The notes under the pieces: model-generated | Databases searched by the model: none | Told to the model about the DNA's origin: nothing | The model's input: only the letters and a program-made list of their open reading frames with translations | DNA from: a virus | DNA length: 20,133 nucleotides | Strand: one strand, 5' to 3' | IMG/VR virus record: IMGVR_UViG_3300025759_000932 | Coordinates: 1 to 20,133 of that record | Program-made: the position numbers and the translations under genes | Part shown: one piece after another, positions 7,778-14,175 of the stretch | How positions within the stretch are numbered: the first letter of the stretch is position 1 | Layout: every line of letters starts with the position of its first letter

Positions 7778-7936
7778 ATGGAAGAGACACTACAAAGATT
7801 ATCCGTAGGAATCTTCGGATGGATAGCCACGGATACATTACAGAGCGTAGACCTTGTGCTTGGCGTAGTGTCTAAATCAGTTCTGATCACTTTAACAGTT
7901 TTATCAATCTATAAACTATGGAGGGAACTTAAATGA
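7778..7936 (+). CDS. Small one-TM protein, possible holin component
   Basis: A 52-aa protein starting at the ATG at 7778, one base after the previous stop, with a GAGGAA ribosome binding site at 7765-7770. The longer frame from 7721 overlaps the preceding gene and was not used. It has a mildly charged N-terminus and one hydrophobic segment (VDLVLGVVSKSVLITLTVLSIY, ~24-45), interrupted by Ser-Lys-Ser. The C-terminus is basic (KLWRELK). Its stop overlaps the start of the next membrane gene (ATGA). Size, single TM and a holin-like neighbour suggest a holin, antiholin or small lysis accessory. This is inference; no family is recognised. Confidence 0.6.
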   Translation: MEETLQRLSVGIFGWIATDTLQSVDLVLGVVSKSVLITLTVLSIYKLWRELK

Positions 7937-8340
7937 CACCAGAATTATTAGCAATGTTAGGTGGTGGAGCTTCTGGCTTTATCTTTAAACTAGTAGGTAC
8001 ATTGGTACAAAACCAAGCAGCACTTACTAAGGGACTAATTGAAAAACAAAAAGCATCAGACGAAAGTGCCGATGCCGCAGCAAAAAGGGTAGATGCCTTT
8101 GGTGCTTGGACACGTAGAATTATTGTACTGACAGTATTATTTGGAGTAATCATTGCACCATTTATTCTAGCAAACAGTGAATCCGGCGTTACCATCGCTA
8201 CTGACTACAGTAATTGGTTCGGAATCTTCAAAGGTACAAATTACCAAACTCTTCACGGATATATCATTCTCCCCGAAATCAAGACAGCCGTTATTAGTAT
8301 AATCAGTTTCTATTTCGGAAGTGCAGCAGTAAGTAAATAG
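7933..8340 (+). CDS. Putative holin (GTA-holin-3TM-like)
   Basis: A 135-aa membrane protein with a strong GGAGGG ribosome binding site at 7920-7925. Hydrophobic stretches are IIVLTVLFGVIIAPFILA (63-80) and IKTAVISIISFYFGSAAV (116-133). A weaker third one is at the N-terminus (LLAMLGGGASGFIFKLVGTLV, 5-25). A charged Ala/Lys-rich linker lies between (DESADAAAKRVDAF) and WTRR precedes the second segment. This three-segment layout resembles the holin family found in gene transfer agents (PF11351-type), whose products make the pores that let endolysin reach the wall. The lysozyme gene lies ~6 kb upstream rather than beside it. Family membership is from remembered layout; the holin role is likely but unproven. 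Confidence 0.6.
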   Translation: MTPELLAMLGGGASGFIFKLVGTLVQNQAALTKGLIEKQKASDESADAAAKRVDAFGAWTRRIIVLTVLFGVIIAPFILANSESGVTIATDYSNWFGIFKGTNYQTLHGYIILPEIKTAVISIISFYFGSAAVSK

Positions 8341-8361
8341 TATGATCTGTAAACTTTGTAA

Positions 8362-9201
8362 ATGGATAAGCAAACTGCCAAAAATAAACTCAAAGAATTG
8401 CGGGATTCTCTGTCCGAAGTCTTGGATGGAAAAGCCTATCAAGATTCTGAAGAGATTAAAGAGCAGTCTGCTGAAGCTATCCAACAAGCTAGGTCAGCTA
8501 GTAAGCAACTTAAAAAGTCTCTTCTTGAAAAAGTAAAAGACCTTCCGGTTGTACAGAAGGTTAGCGAACTAGGCACCGCTGGTAGTGTCGCTGTAAGTAC
8601 AGCCGCAGTTGCTCAGACAACGGTTGCGGTAGATCAGACAGAAGTCTTCGTGGCAAGTGTCGCAAACGATGTTGTCGAAGAGCGTATTGAAGTTCCATTC
8701 TTCATTGATACTTTTGTTGATTTCCACGAGTTGAATGATTGGGGTCAAGTGGTTATCGCTGAGAAGATCGCTGCGGTTTCCGAACAGTCACAGATTTCTC
8801 AACCAGCTGCTGACGCTCCGGACACCACACAAGAAACCTCTCCTTCTTCACAAAGTTCTTCCGCCGAAAATTCCTCTCAAAGCGATCAGCCACAACAAAC
8901 TGATAAATCATCAGAGTCCCAAAGCCAAGAGCAAGAATCAAAAGAAGATAGTTCATCAGAAGAAAGTGAAGAGGTTAAAGAAAGCGATTCAGAACAAGAT
9001 AAAGAAGATAAGCAAGAACAAACCCAAGAACAGCAAACTGAAGAACAGAAACAATCTCAAGAAAGTAATTCATCCTCTGAGACTAGCACAGAGTCCAATG
9101 ATGTCAAGTCCGATTTACCCACAATAGAAACACCTTTTGAACCAATGAATGATGATATGAAGCCTCATTCAAGTACAATCCCAGTATCGCCCACAAACTA
9201 A
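8362..9201 (+). CDS. Ser/Glu/Gln-rich low-complexity protein, unknown function
   Basis: A 279-aa protein in three parts. Residues 1-60 form a charged helix (LKELRDSLSEVL and EEIKEQSAEAIQQARSASKQLKK). Residues ~61-135 are Ala/Val-rich and moderately hydrophobic (GTAGSVAVSTAAVAQTTVAV, 71-90), then an aromatic segment VPFFIDTFVDFHELNDWG (111-128). Residues ~137-250 are a long disordered tract of Ser, Glu, Gln, Asp and Lys. The final ~30 residues are Pro/Thr-rich. There is no clear ribosome binding site. It lies between the holin candidate and another unknown gene. It may be a membrane-associated or virion protein with a flexible tail. I do not recognise the family. Confidence 0.7.
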   Translation: MDKQTAKNKLKELRDSLSEVLDGKAYQDSEEIKEQSAEAIQQARSASKQLKKSLLEKVKDLPVVQKVSELGTAGSVAVSTAAVAQTTVAVDQTEVFVASVANDVVEERIEVPFFIDTFVDFHELNDWGQVVIAEKIAAVSEQSQISQPAADAPDTTQETSPSSQSSSAENSSQSDQPQQTDKSSESQSQEQESKEDSSSEESEEVKESDSEQDKEDKQEQTQEQQTEEQKQSQESNSSSETSTESNDVKSDLPTIETPFEPMNDDMKPHSSTIPVSPTN

Positions 9202-9611
9202 TGAACGCAAAACAATTCGCACAACAAAGAGTAAATCAAAAACTTTTAGGTTATAAAATAAGAAATAAGTTATTTGCCGGAGAAGATAAATATTTTAGGG
9301 AAAATCCAAAAGTCGGAGGTATGGCTAGTTTTGAAACTGGCGATATAATATTAAATCCGTACTCGGATCCTAGTGTTAACAAAACAGCAGTTGCTATGAA
9401 TGAAGCCTTGAGACTAAAAATGAATAATGAAGGATTTGTTCCAAACGTAGATATATCGGATGAGCAAAGAGATTTTTTTAAAGGAACTGCTTATGAAAGT
9501 AATGATGACGCTATAAAACAAACTATATTTGCTAGAATATATTCTGGTGACCCAAGTGCAAAGGCAACGAAAAAACAAATGGAAGCGTACAAAAATTATA
9601 TTAAAAAATAA
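9201..9611 (+). CDS. Hypothetical protein
   Basis: A 136-aa soluble-looking protein that starts by one-base TAATG overlap with the gene before it, with no ribosome binding site. The N-terminus is basic and helical (AKQFAQQRVNQKLLGYKIRNK). The centre has GGMASFETGDIILNP (~39-53), followed by a helix (AVAMNEALRLKM) and a C-terminal helix ending in Lys-Lys. The layout of a Gly-rich turn, a small beta segment and then an Asn-Glu-containing helix is vaguely reminiscent of small peptidase-like or toxin-like domains, but no catalytic motif (such as HExxH) is present. Base composition is clearly lower in GC than the preceding gene. No function is claimed. Confidence 0.65.
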   Translation: MNAKQFAQQRVNQKLLGYKIRNKLFAGEDKYFRENPKVGGMASFETGDIILNPYSDPSVNKTAVAMNEALRLKMNNEGFVPNVDISDEQRDFFKGTAYESNDDAIKQTIFARIYSGDPSAKATKKQMEAYKNYIKK

Positions 9612-9613
9612 AA

Positions 9614-9784
9614 ATGGAATTTTTTAAATATATATTCGATAACTACAAGGACAATATGCTCGGTATAGCATTTGCCTACATTGGTATAATATCAATAGTG
9701 GTGATGTTTTTGCCTAAGGATAACTTCATCTCTAAGCTCTTCAAAGAGTTTGCCTCAATCTTTACATCTTTATTCAAAAAGTGA
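9614..9784 (+). CDS. 56-aa single-membrane-span protein
   Basis: A short gene with ATG at 9614 (two bases after the previous stop) and TGA at 9782-9784. The product has a short aromatic N-terminus (MEFFKYIFDNYKDN), one strong membrane segment (MLGIAFAYIGIISIVVMFLP, 15-34) and a basic amphipathic C-terminal helix (SKLFKEFASIFTSLFKK). This is a plausible holin, pinholin or small accessory membrane protein. Its stop overlaps the GTG start of the PEP-CTERM-like gene by four bases (GTGA), so the two are probably translated together. No family is recognised; the frame is supported by clean coupling on both sides and by the membrane pattern. Confidence 0.65.
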   Translation: MEFFKYIFDNYKDNMLGIAFAYIGIISIVVMFLPKDNFISKLFKEFASIFTSLFKK

Positions 9785-10374
9785 AAATACTTATCCCATT
9801 ATTATTCATAAGTACAGCATTGATAGCTAATGTGTTTCTTAATAGCGTAAGCTATGATTTAACCGTAGATATAGGTGAATCAAATTATGTAGAAGGTTTT
9901 GTATTTGATGATAATTCAGAGGAACAAAATATAAAAACTTATTACGAATATATAGAGTTCCAACCAACTGCTACTGGATTCTATGATTTTAATAATTACT
10001 CAAGTGCATTGAGTAGCGGTACTAACGATACATCTGTATTATTATATGAGGGATTTGCTTCAGATAATAATTTAATCTATGATATGCCTTGGGCATTCAA
10101 TGATGACGAGTATACATTCTTTGGAGGAAAACAAGGAGATTCTTTTGAACATAGCTTTGAAGAAACATCTCTACCCTTTGATGGTTCAATATCTTTAACT
10201 AGTGGTCAAGATTACACAGCGGTGTTCACTTCTTTTGATCCTAACACAACTGGAAGAATACAATTTACAATACAAGGTCCCGGAGAACTTCAAGCGAATA
10301 TACCAGAGTCTATGCACATTGGTTTACTTATGGGACTTTGTTTACTAACATTAACACTAATTAAGAGGAAATAA
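9781..10374 (+). CDS. Secreted surface protein with PEP-CTERM-like sorting tail
   Basis: A 197-aa protein starting at GTG within the GTGA overlap. Residues 1-24 are a signal peptide (Lys2, then a hydrophobic core ILIPLLFISTALIANVFL). Residues 25-168 are beta-rich, acidic and Asn/Ser/Thr-rich. The motifs DTSVLLYEG (83-91), FNDDE (106-110), SLTSGQDYTAVFTSF (138-152) and TGRIQFTIQGPG (157-168) resemble the passenger fold of many PEP-CTERM proteins, which often end in a ...GPG strand. The C-terminus is a Pro-Glu-Ser motif at 175-177, a hydrophobic helix (IGLLMGLCLLTLTLI, 180-194) and KRK at the very end. That is the PEP-CTERM exosortase signal, with Ser in place of the second Pro. Low GC suggests host-derived or recently acquired DNA. 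It could simply be a C-terminally anchored membrane protein. Confidence 0.72.
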   Translation: MKILIPLLFISTALIANVFLNSVSYDLTVDIGESNYVEGFVFDDNSEEQNIKTYYEYIEFQPTATGFYDFNNYSSALSSGTNDTSVLLYEGFASDNNLIYDMPWAFNDDEYTFFGGKQGDSFEHSFEETSLPFDGSISLTSGQDYTAVFTSFDPNTTGRIQFTIQGPGELQANIPESMHIGLLMGLCLLTLTLIKRK

Positions 10375-10376
10375 CT

Positions 10377-10463
10377 ATGGACAAATACGGAAAAGGAAGT
10401 TGCGGCGAAAGAGTCGCTGGTAAGAAAAAACTAATGGGTAAAGGTAAAGGCTACAAAAAATAA
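10377..10463 (+). CDS. 28-aa Lys/Gly-rich micro-protein
   Basis: A very short frame with a well-placed AGAGGA ribosome binding site at 10364-10369 and ATG at 10377. The product is MDKYGKGSCGERVAGKKKLM followed by a Gly/Lys repeat (GKGKGYKK). It is very basic with a single Cys. The stop overlaps the next start by one base (TAATG). Support comes from the ribosome binding site, the coupling and the resemblance in composition to the six genes that follow. Function is unknown; DNA or RNA binding is possible from charge alone. Confidence 0.55.
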   Translation: MDKYGKGSCGERVAGKKKLMGKGKGYKK

Positions 10464-10597
10464 TGCCCGGAGGACTTATATCAGTTGTAGTAATCGGAGA
10501 CAAGAAGAAGGGTTCTTGCTGTCCAGCTTGTGCCGCCGAAAGTGAAGCAAAGGCTATACGCCGTCCTAGCGTAGGATCAACACGTAAGAAAGTATAA
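10463..10597 (+). CDS. 44-aa basic protein with Cys cluster
   Basis: A short gene that overlaps both neighbours by one base (TAATG on each side). It begins MPGGLISVVVIGDKKKG and has a Cys cluster GSCCPACAAES (17-27), then a basic tail (KAIRRPSVGSTRKKV). Three Cys within five residues suggests metal binding or disulfide formation, but no fourth ligand is obvious. No family is recognised. The coding call rests on the perfect coupling and on sharing the basic composition of the cluster. Confidence 0.55.
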   Translation: MPGGLISVVVIGDKKKGSCCPACAAESEAKAIRRPSVGSTRKKV

Positions 10598-10734
10598 TGG
10601 CTAAGATTTGTAAAAAAGGAATCGCTTGGGCACGTAGGACTTTTGATAAGTATCCTAGTGCTTATGCTAATATGGCGGCTAGTAAGTACTGTAAAGATCC
10701 TAACTACGCCAAGAAATCTAAGAAGAAGAAATAA
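10597..10734 (+). CDS. 45-aa basic protein with YPSAYAN motif
   Basis: A 45-residue protein starting by TAATG overlap. It has Cys5, then IAWARRTFDKYPSAYANMAA (9-28), Cys32 and a terminal Lys run. The YPSAYAN motif with flanking Cys is one I recall from small basic proteins and domains in marine phages and large viruses, where it recurs beside other small Cys/Lys motifs. The biochemical role is not known to me. Location inside the late operon suggests a virion or DNA-binding protein. Confidence 0.65.
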   Translation: MAKICKKGIAWARRTFDKYPSAYANMAASKYCKDPNYAKKSKKKK

Positions 10735-10740
10735 TTTATT

Positions 10741-10935
10741 ATGTTACAAGAAAGTAAAGTTCAACAAATACAAAACGCATTAACAACTAATGCAAAGTTA
10801 AAGAAAAGGGTAGACAAAATGCTACAAGAGGGTAGACCCCTAACAAGTGTAGATAAGTTATATCAAAGATCTTTAATTGAAGATAAAAAAAACTTAACCC
10901 AAATGCTTAACGAAGCTAAAAGAAAATCTAAATAA
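10741..10935 (+). CDS. 64-aa helical basic protein
   Basis: A 64-aa protein with no ribosome binding site (the leader is A/T-rich and ends TTTATT). It is nearly all helix (SKVQQIQNALTTNAKLKKRV, then DKLYQRSLIEDKKNLTQML), with a net positive charge and a Lys-Arg-Lys end. No motif is recognised. It follows the YPSAYAN gene by six bases and overlaps the next gene by one base (TAATG). Confidence 0.6.
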   Translation: MLQESKVQQIQNALTTNAKLKKRVDKMLQEGRPLTSVDKLYQRSLIEDKKNLTQMLNEAKRKSK

Positions 10936-11180
10936 TGGGTGAGCTCAAAAAGTGGAGAGAACAAAACTGGGTACGAATCGGAATTGACGGTTCAATCAAA
11001 GGACCTTGTGGAACCTCAAAAGATAAGAAAAGACCAGACCGTTGTCTTCCAATGGCAAAAGCCAAGAGTCTCACTAAGTCTGAAAGAGCGGCTACAGCTC
11101 GCAAGAAAAAAGCTGGCGGAGCAAAAGGAAAACAATTTGTAAGTAACACACCAAAAGCAAAAGTAAGGAGTAAGAAGTAA
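10935..11180 (+). CDS. 81-aa Lys-rich protein with W..ENWVRI/GPCG motif
   Basis: An 81-aa, very basic protein starting by TAATG overlap. The N-terminal third has WREQNWVRIGIDGSIKGPCG (7-26), then DRCLPMAKAKSL (35-46), then an Ala/Lys helix and a Lys-rich tail (GGAKGKQF to VRSKK). I recall this arrangement (Trp-containing start, GPCG, then a second Cys in RCLP) in small basic proteins of marine phages. Two conserved Cys suggest a small metal-bound or disulfide-bonded fold. Function is unknown. A 67-aa frame over the same bases from 10939 is an out-of-frame shadow. Confidence 0.65.
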   Translation: MGELKKWREQNWVRIGIDGSIKGPCGTSKDKKRPDRCLPMAKAKSLTKSERAATARKKKAGGAKGKQFVSNTPKAKVRSKK

Positions 11181-11581
11181 TGATTAAGATAGAGAGAAAC
11201 CCAGACGGTAGCATTAAAGCTGCTTACAGTGTAGATGCTTCTGGTATGAGACTTCGTGCTATGGACCCAACTCCTATTCCAGTATTAGGCTCTATGCCCC
11301 AAGCTACTAAACCTTCATTAGATGCTATTTTAGGAAATGTAAAAGTAGATCCAATTACTGGAAGATCTGGTCGAAGAACATTTGATGAGTTTAAAAATTT
11401 TATAAAAATAAATAAAGAATCTTTCATAAGAGATAAAGGAAAATTTGAAGGATTCAGAGGAGGAGGAATAAAAAGTTTCAATGCTATACTTGATGATCTA
11501 CAAGAAGGTAAATTTGATAAACTTACTGAAGAAGAAGCAAAGTACGTAGACGATTTAAAAAACAATAAAATTAATTTATAA
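11180..11581 (+). CDS. Hypothetical protein
   Basis: A 133-aa protein with an AAGGAG site at 11164-11169 and a TAATG overlap with the previous stop. It opens with a short beta stretch (MIKIERNPDGSIKAAYSV), followed by a Pro-rich linker (MDPTPIPVLGSMPQATKPSL, 28-47), then a helical basic/acidic half (RRTFDEFKNFIKIN and LTEEEAKYVDDL). Base composition falls to very low GC after ~11380. No family is recognised. The Pro-rich linker between two small domains might mark a short tail-completion or linker protein, but this is a guess. Confidence 0.62.
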   Translation: MIKIERNPDGSIKAAYSVDASGMRLRAMDPTPIPVLGSMPQATKPSLDAILGNVKVDPITGRSGRRTFDEFKNFIKINKESFIRDKGKFEGFRGGGIKSFNAILDDLQEGKFDKLTEEEAKYVDDLKNNKINL

Positions 11582-11826
11582 TGGCTATCGACAAAAAGAA
11601 GATGAAGTGCAACGTACCTCGCCGAGATGTTCAAGGCGGCAAGAAGTTCGTAGTAAAAGCTTGTGAAGGTGGTAAAGAAAAGATTATTCGTTTCGGAGAT
11701 GCGAATATGAAAATCAAAAAGAATATACCAGCTAGCAAGAAAAGCTATTGTGCTCGTAGTGCTGGCATTAAAGGCAAAGGAAAGATGTCCGCTAACTATT
11801 GGTCAAGAAAGGCTTGGGACTGCTAG
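11581..11826 (+). CDS. 81-aa basic protein, FGDxNM..YWSxxxW family
   Basis: An 81-aa protein started by TAATG overlap with no ribosome binding site. It contains KFVVKACEGGKEKIIRFGDA (22-41), NMKIKKN, SYCARSAGI and ANYWSRKAW, ending in Asp-Cys. The pattern FGDxNMxIKxxxP...AR....A.YWSxxxW is one I associate with a widespread small domain in phages and other viruses from aquatic samples, often alone or fused to structural or Cys-containing parts. Its role is unknown to me. It ends directly before the nozzle gene without a gap. Four Cys are present (C10, C28, C57, C81). Confidence 0.7.
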   Translation: MAIDKKKMKCNVPRRDVQGGKKFVVKACEGGKEKIIRFGDANMKIKKNIPASKKSYCARSAGIKGKGKMSANYWSRKAWDC

Positions 11827-14154
11827 ATGGCAAGATACGATACATACACTCGCTTCGATGACAGAATGTTGGAGGAGCTAGACCGCGGATTCATTGGATT
11901 CAACAATCGTCTACGCCCAGACCAGTTGACCTCTGGTATTTTATTTGATAGCCAAAATGGTAGAATGGCTCAAAACGGCGAGTGGCAAACTCGTAAAGGT
12001 ATTGATAATATTAAGGCACCTTTATCTGTAGGTGGATCAGCTTTGACTTTACCTTTTGATTTAGATGATGGTGGAACGGAACCACAATTAAATGATGATG
12101 CCGTCAATGAAGTATATGGTTCTTGTATTTTCTCTGATCCCAACGATGAGTCCGAAAGCTATATAATTTTAGCCGCTAACACAAAAGCTGTAGCAATCAA
12201 AGTTTCAGATTCTAGTACTGAATACGATTTAGCATATCCCGGAGGTGAGACCATTTCATCTCCAGTTGAAATGATTCAAGCATTTAATAAACTGATTATA
12301 TTCCGCAAAGGAGATACACCCTTTGAAAAAGATTTATCCGCTACAAATATTAATACAGAGCCAACATTAGACAAGGTGTCAAGCGGAGAGTACAGTCAAC
12401 CAACTCAGATTGTTTGTGCCGCTGGTGAGTTCGCTTTGATTGAAAACCGAGGAGTAGTACACCAAACAGACGGAGTATCTCAAGGAGATATTATTTCAGT
12501 AGTAGGAGATAAAACACTTTCGGCAGATCAAACATCTGGTTTAGTAATCGGAGAAAGATTAACAGTAGCTAAAGTATTTACTGCTGGTTCTACTACAAGT
12601 ATAACAAATGTAACTAAAGCACTTATAACTGGAGGTGAGTTCGATGGATTATACAAAATTACGGCTACTGCTTCTGGTCACGGAAAAAATGTTGGAGATC
12701 CCATTACAATAGCTAATTTTGGTGACGTTAAGATTGACGGTAAAAGATTCGTATCTGAAGTAAACGGAAATGATATAATATTTTATGTTCCACAGAATCC
12801 TTCTACTACAATTAGTGGAGATGAAACTCTAGCTCTAGCCGCTGGATTTGAATTTTATTTGGACGCATCTAAGACAAGTACCCACGTAACAGATGGACAA
12901 AGCTTAACAAGTACACCAGTATTTGCTCGCAAGGTTTCCGAAGGATTAGGATTCTCTCATATGCCAGCACCAGAGTACGGCGTATATCACCAACGCAGAC
13001 TCGCGGTTCCTTACAGATATAGCGTAGATGACGTAGCTGATACATATTCGGATCGTAAAATATTCGATGAGATTCTTATATCAGATATTCTTGATACAGA
13101 TACATACGACCAAGTATACGGACAGTTTAGATTCAATGCTGGTAGATCTGATTTTAACGTAGGTATGTTATCATTCTCTGACGATAAGTTAGTTGTATTC
13201 AACAGAAATAGCATTCATATAGTAGTAGGAAACGGAGACTTAGGCGGATTCCAATCTCAGTTACTTACAGATGAAGTTGGATTAACTGCCAAAAACTCAG
13301 TGATTCAAGTCGGTAATCAGATTATATTCTTATCAGACAACGGTGTTTATGGACTGAGCTTCGTGGACTTATATAACCTTCGCGGAAATGAAGTACCACT
13401 ATCTGAAAGTATTCAAAAGACAATAGATACAATAAACAAAGCACACGTAGATAAAGCTAGTGCTGTATACTTTGATAACAAATATTACTTAGCTGTACCT
13501 ACTGGAACCTCTACAGTAAATAATACTTTATTGATTTATAACTTCTTAAATAAAAGCTGGGAGTCTATAGATACTGTAAATAATGTAGACACAGATGGTA
13601 ATTCTTTCTCATCCTTTGAGTTCACTGAATTATTGGTAGCTGGTAAAGGTTTAAAAAGAGGGGTTTACGTAACAAATACAGATGGTGGTATTCATAGATT
13701 AGAAGTATTCGCTGATGGTATCGATAGAGTAATCACAGATATTGGTCAACCAGCAACGATAAAAGAAACTAGAGTTCAAGGTTCAGCTACTACTAGAATG
13801 TTTACACTAGGTTCCATAGACCGCAAGAAGTTCAACAACTTCGAGCTTCATTTGCAGTCCGGTCCAGATAACTCATCGGATATTTCTATAGCTGCTACAA
13901 CAGAAAATTTAGATAGTAAAGTTCTAGACGAAAATGGCGACTTAGTTGACGGAGCTATTGACCTAAAGAAAGCTAGTAATTATATAGGAACCGTAGTAGC
14001 TCCAGACGAGGATGTATCTGTCAGAGGACGTATCGGAAACAAAAGAGCCTACGGCTTACAAGTGACTTTAACAAGTATTCTAGGTAGACCTAGATTTAGA
14101 TCTCTCAAAATTGCCGGAGCCGAGACGTTCCGCTCGACAAGTAGTGTACAATAG
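11827..14154 (+). CDS. Tail nozzle / tail tubular protein B-like
   Basis: A 775-aa protein, close in length to T7 gp12 (794 aa), which forms the hexameric nozzle at the tip of the short tail. The conserved N-terminus has FIGFNNRLRPDQLTSGILFD (22-41) followed by NGRMAQNGEWQTRKGID, a pattern common to the stabilisation and tail-nozzle proteins of podoviruses. The rest is a long run of beta segments with many blade-like repeats (Gly/Asp turns, aromatic strands), as expected of a beta-propeller. Examples are VVFNRNSIHIVVGNGD and IIFLSDNGVYGLSFVDLYNL. No membrane segment is seen. It starts directly after the preceding stop codon. The call is by size, N-terminal motif and gene order. Confidence 0.68.
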   Translation: MARYDTYTRFDDRMLEELDRGFIGFNNRLRPDQLTSGILFDSQNGRMAQNGEWQTRKGIDNIKAPLSVGGSALTLPFDLDDGGTEPQLNDDAVNEVYGSCIFSDPNDESESYIILAANTKAVAIKVSDSSTEYDLAYPGGETISSPVEMIQAFNKLIIFRKGDTPFEKDLSATNINTEPTLDKVSSGEYSQPTQIVCAAGEFALIENRGVVHQTDGVSQGDIISVVGDKTLSADQTSGLVIGERLTVAKVFTAGSTTSITNVTKALITGGEFDGLYKITATASGHGKNVGDPITIANFGDVKIDGKRFVSEVNGNDIIFYVPQNPSTTISGDETLALAAGFEFYLDASKTSTHVTDGQSLTSTPVFARKVSEGLGFSHMPAPEYGVYHQRRLAVPYRYSVDDVADTYSDRKIFDEILISDILDTDTYDQVYGQFRFNAGRSDFNVGMLSFSDDKLVVFNRNSIHIVVGNGDLGGFQSQLLTDEVGLTAKNSVIQVGNQIIFLSDNGVYGLSFVDLYNLRGNEVPLSESIQKTIDTINKAHVDKASAVYFDNKYYLAVPTGTSTVNNTLLIYNFLNKSWESIDTVNNVDTDGNSFSSFEFTELLVAGKGLKRGVYVTNTDGGIHRLEVFADGIDRVITDIGQPATIKETRVQGSATTRMFTLGSIDRKKFNNFELHLQSGPDNSSDISIAATTENLDSKVLDENGDLVDGAIDLKKASNYIGTVVAPDEDVSVRGRIGNKRAYGLQVTLTSILGRPRFRSLKIAGAETFRSTSSVQ

Positions 14155-14175
14155 TAATAAATAATTTGATAAGAT

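Noticed and set aside
8167-8487. 106-aa minus-strand frame across two genes
   Set aside because: Spans the junction of two well-supported + strand genes; no ribosome binding site or recognisable product.
8735-9127. 130-aa + strand frame in the Ser/Glu/Gln-rich gene
   Set aside because: Lys/Pro/Leu-biased product caused by the biased codons of the real frame; no start signal or motif.
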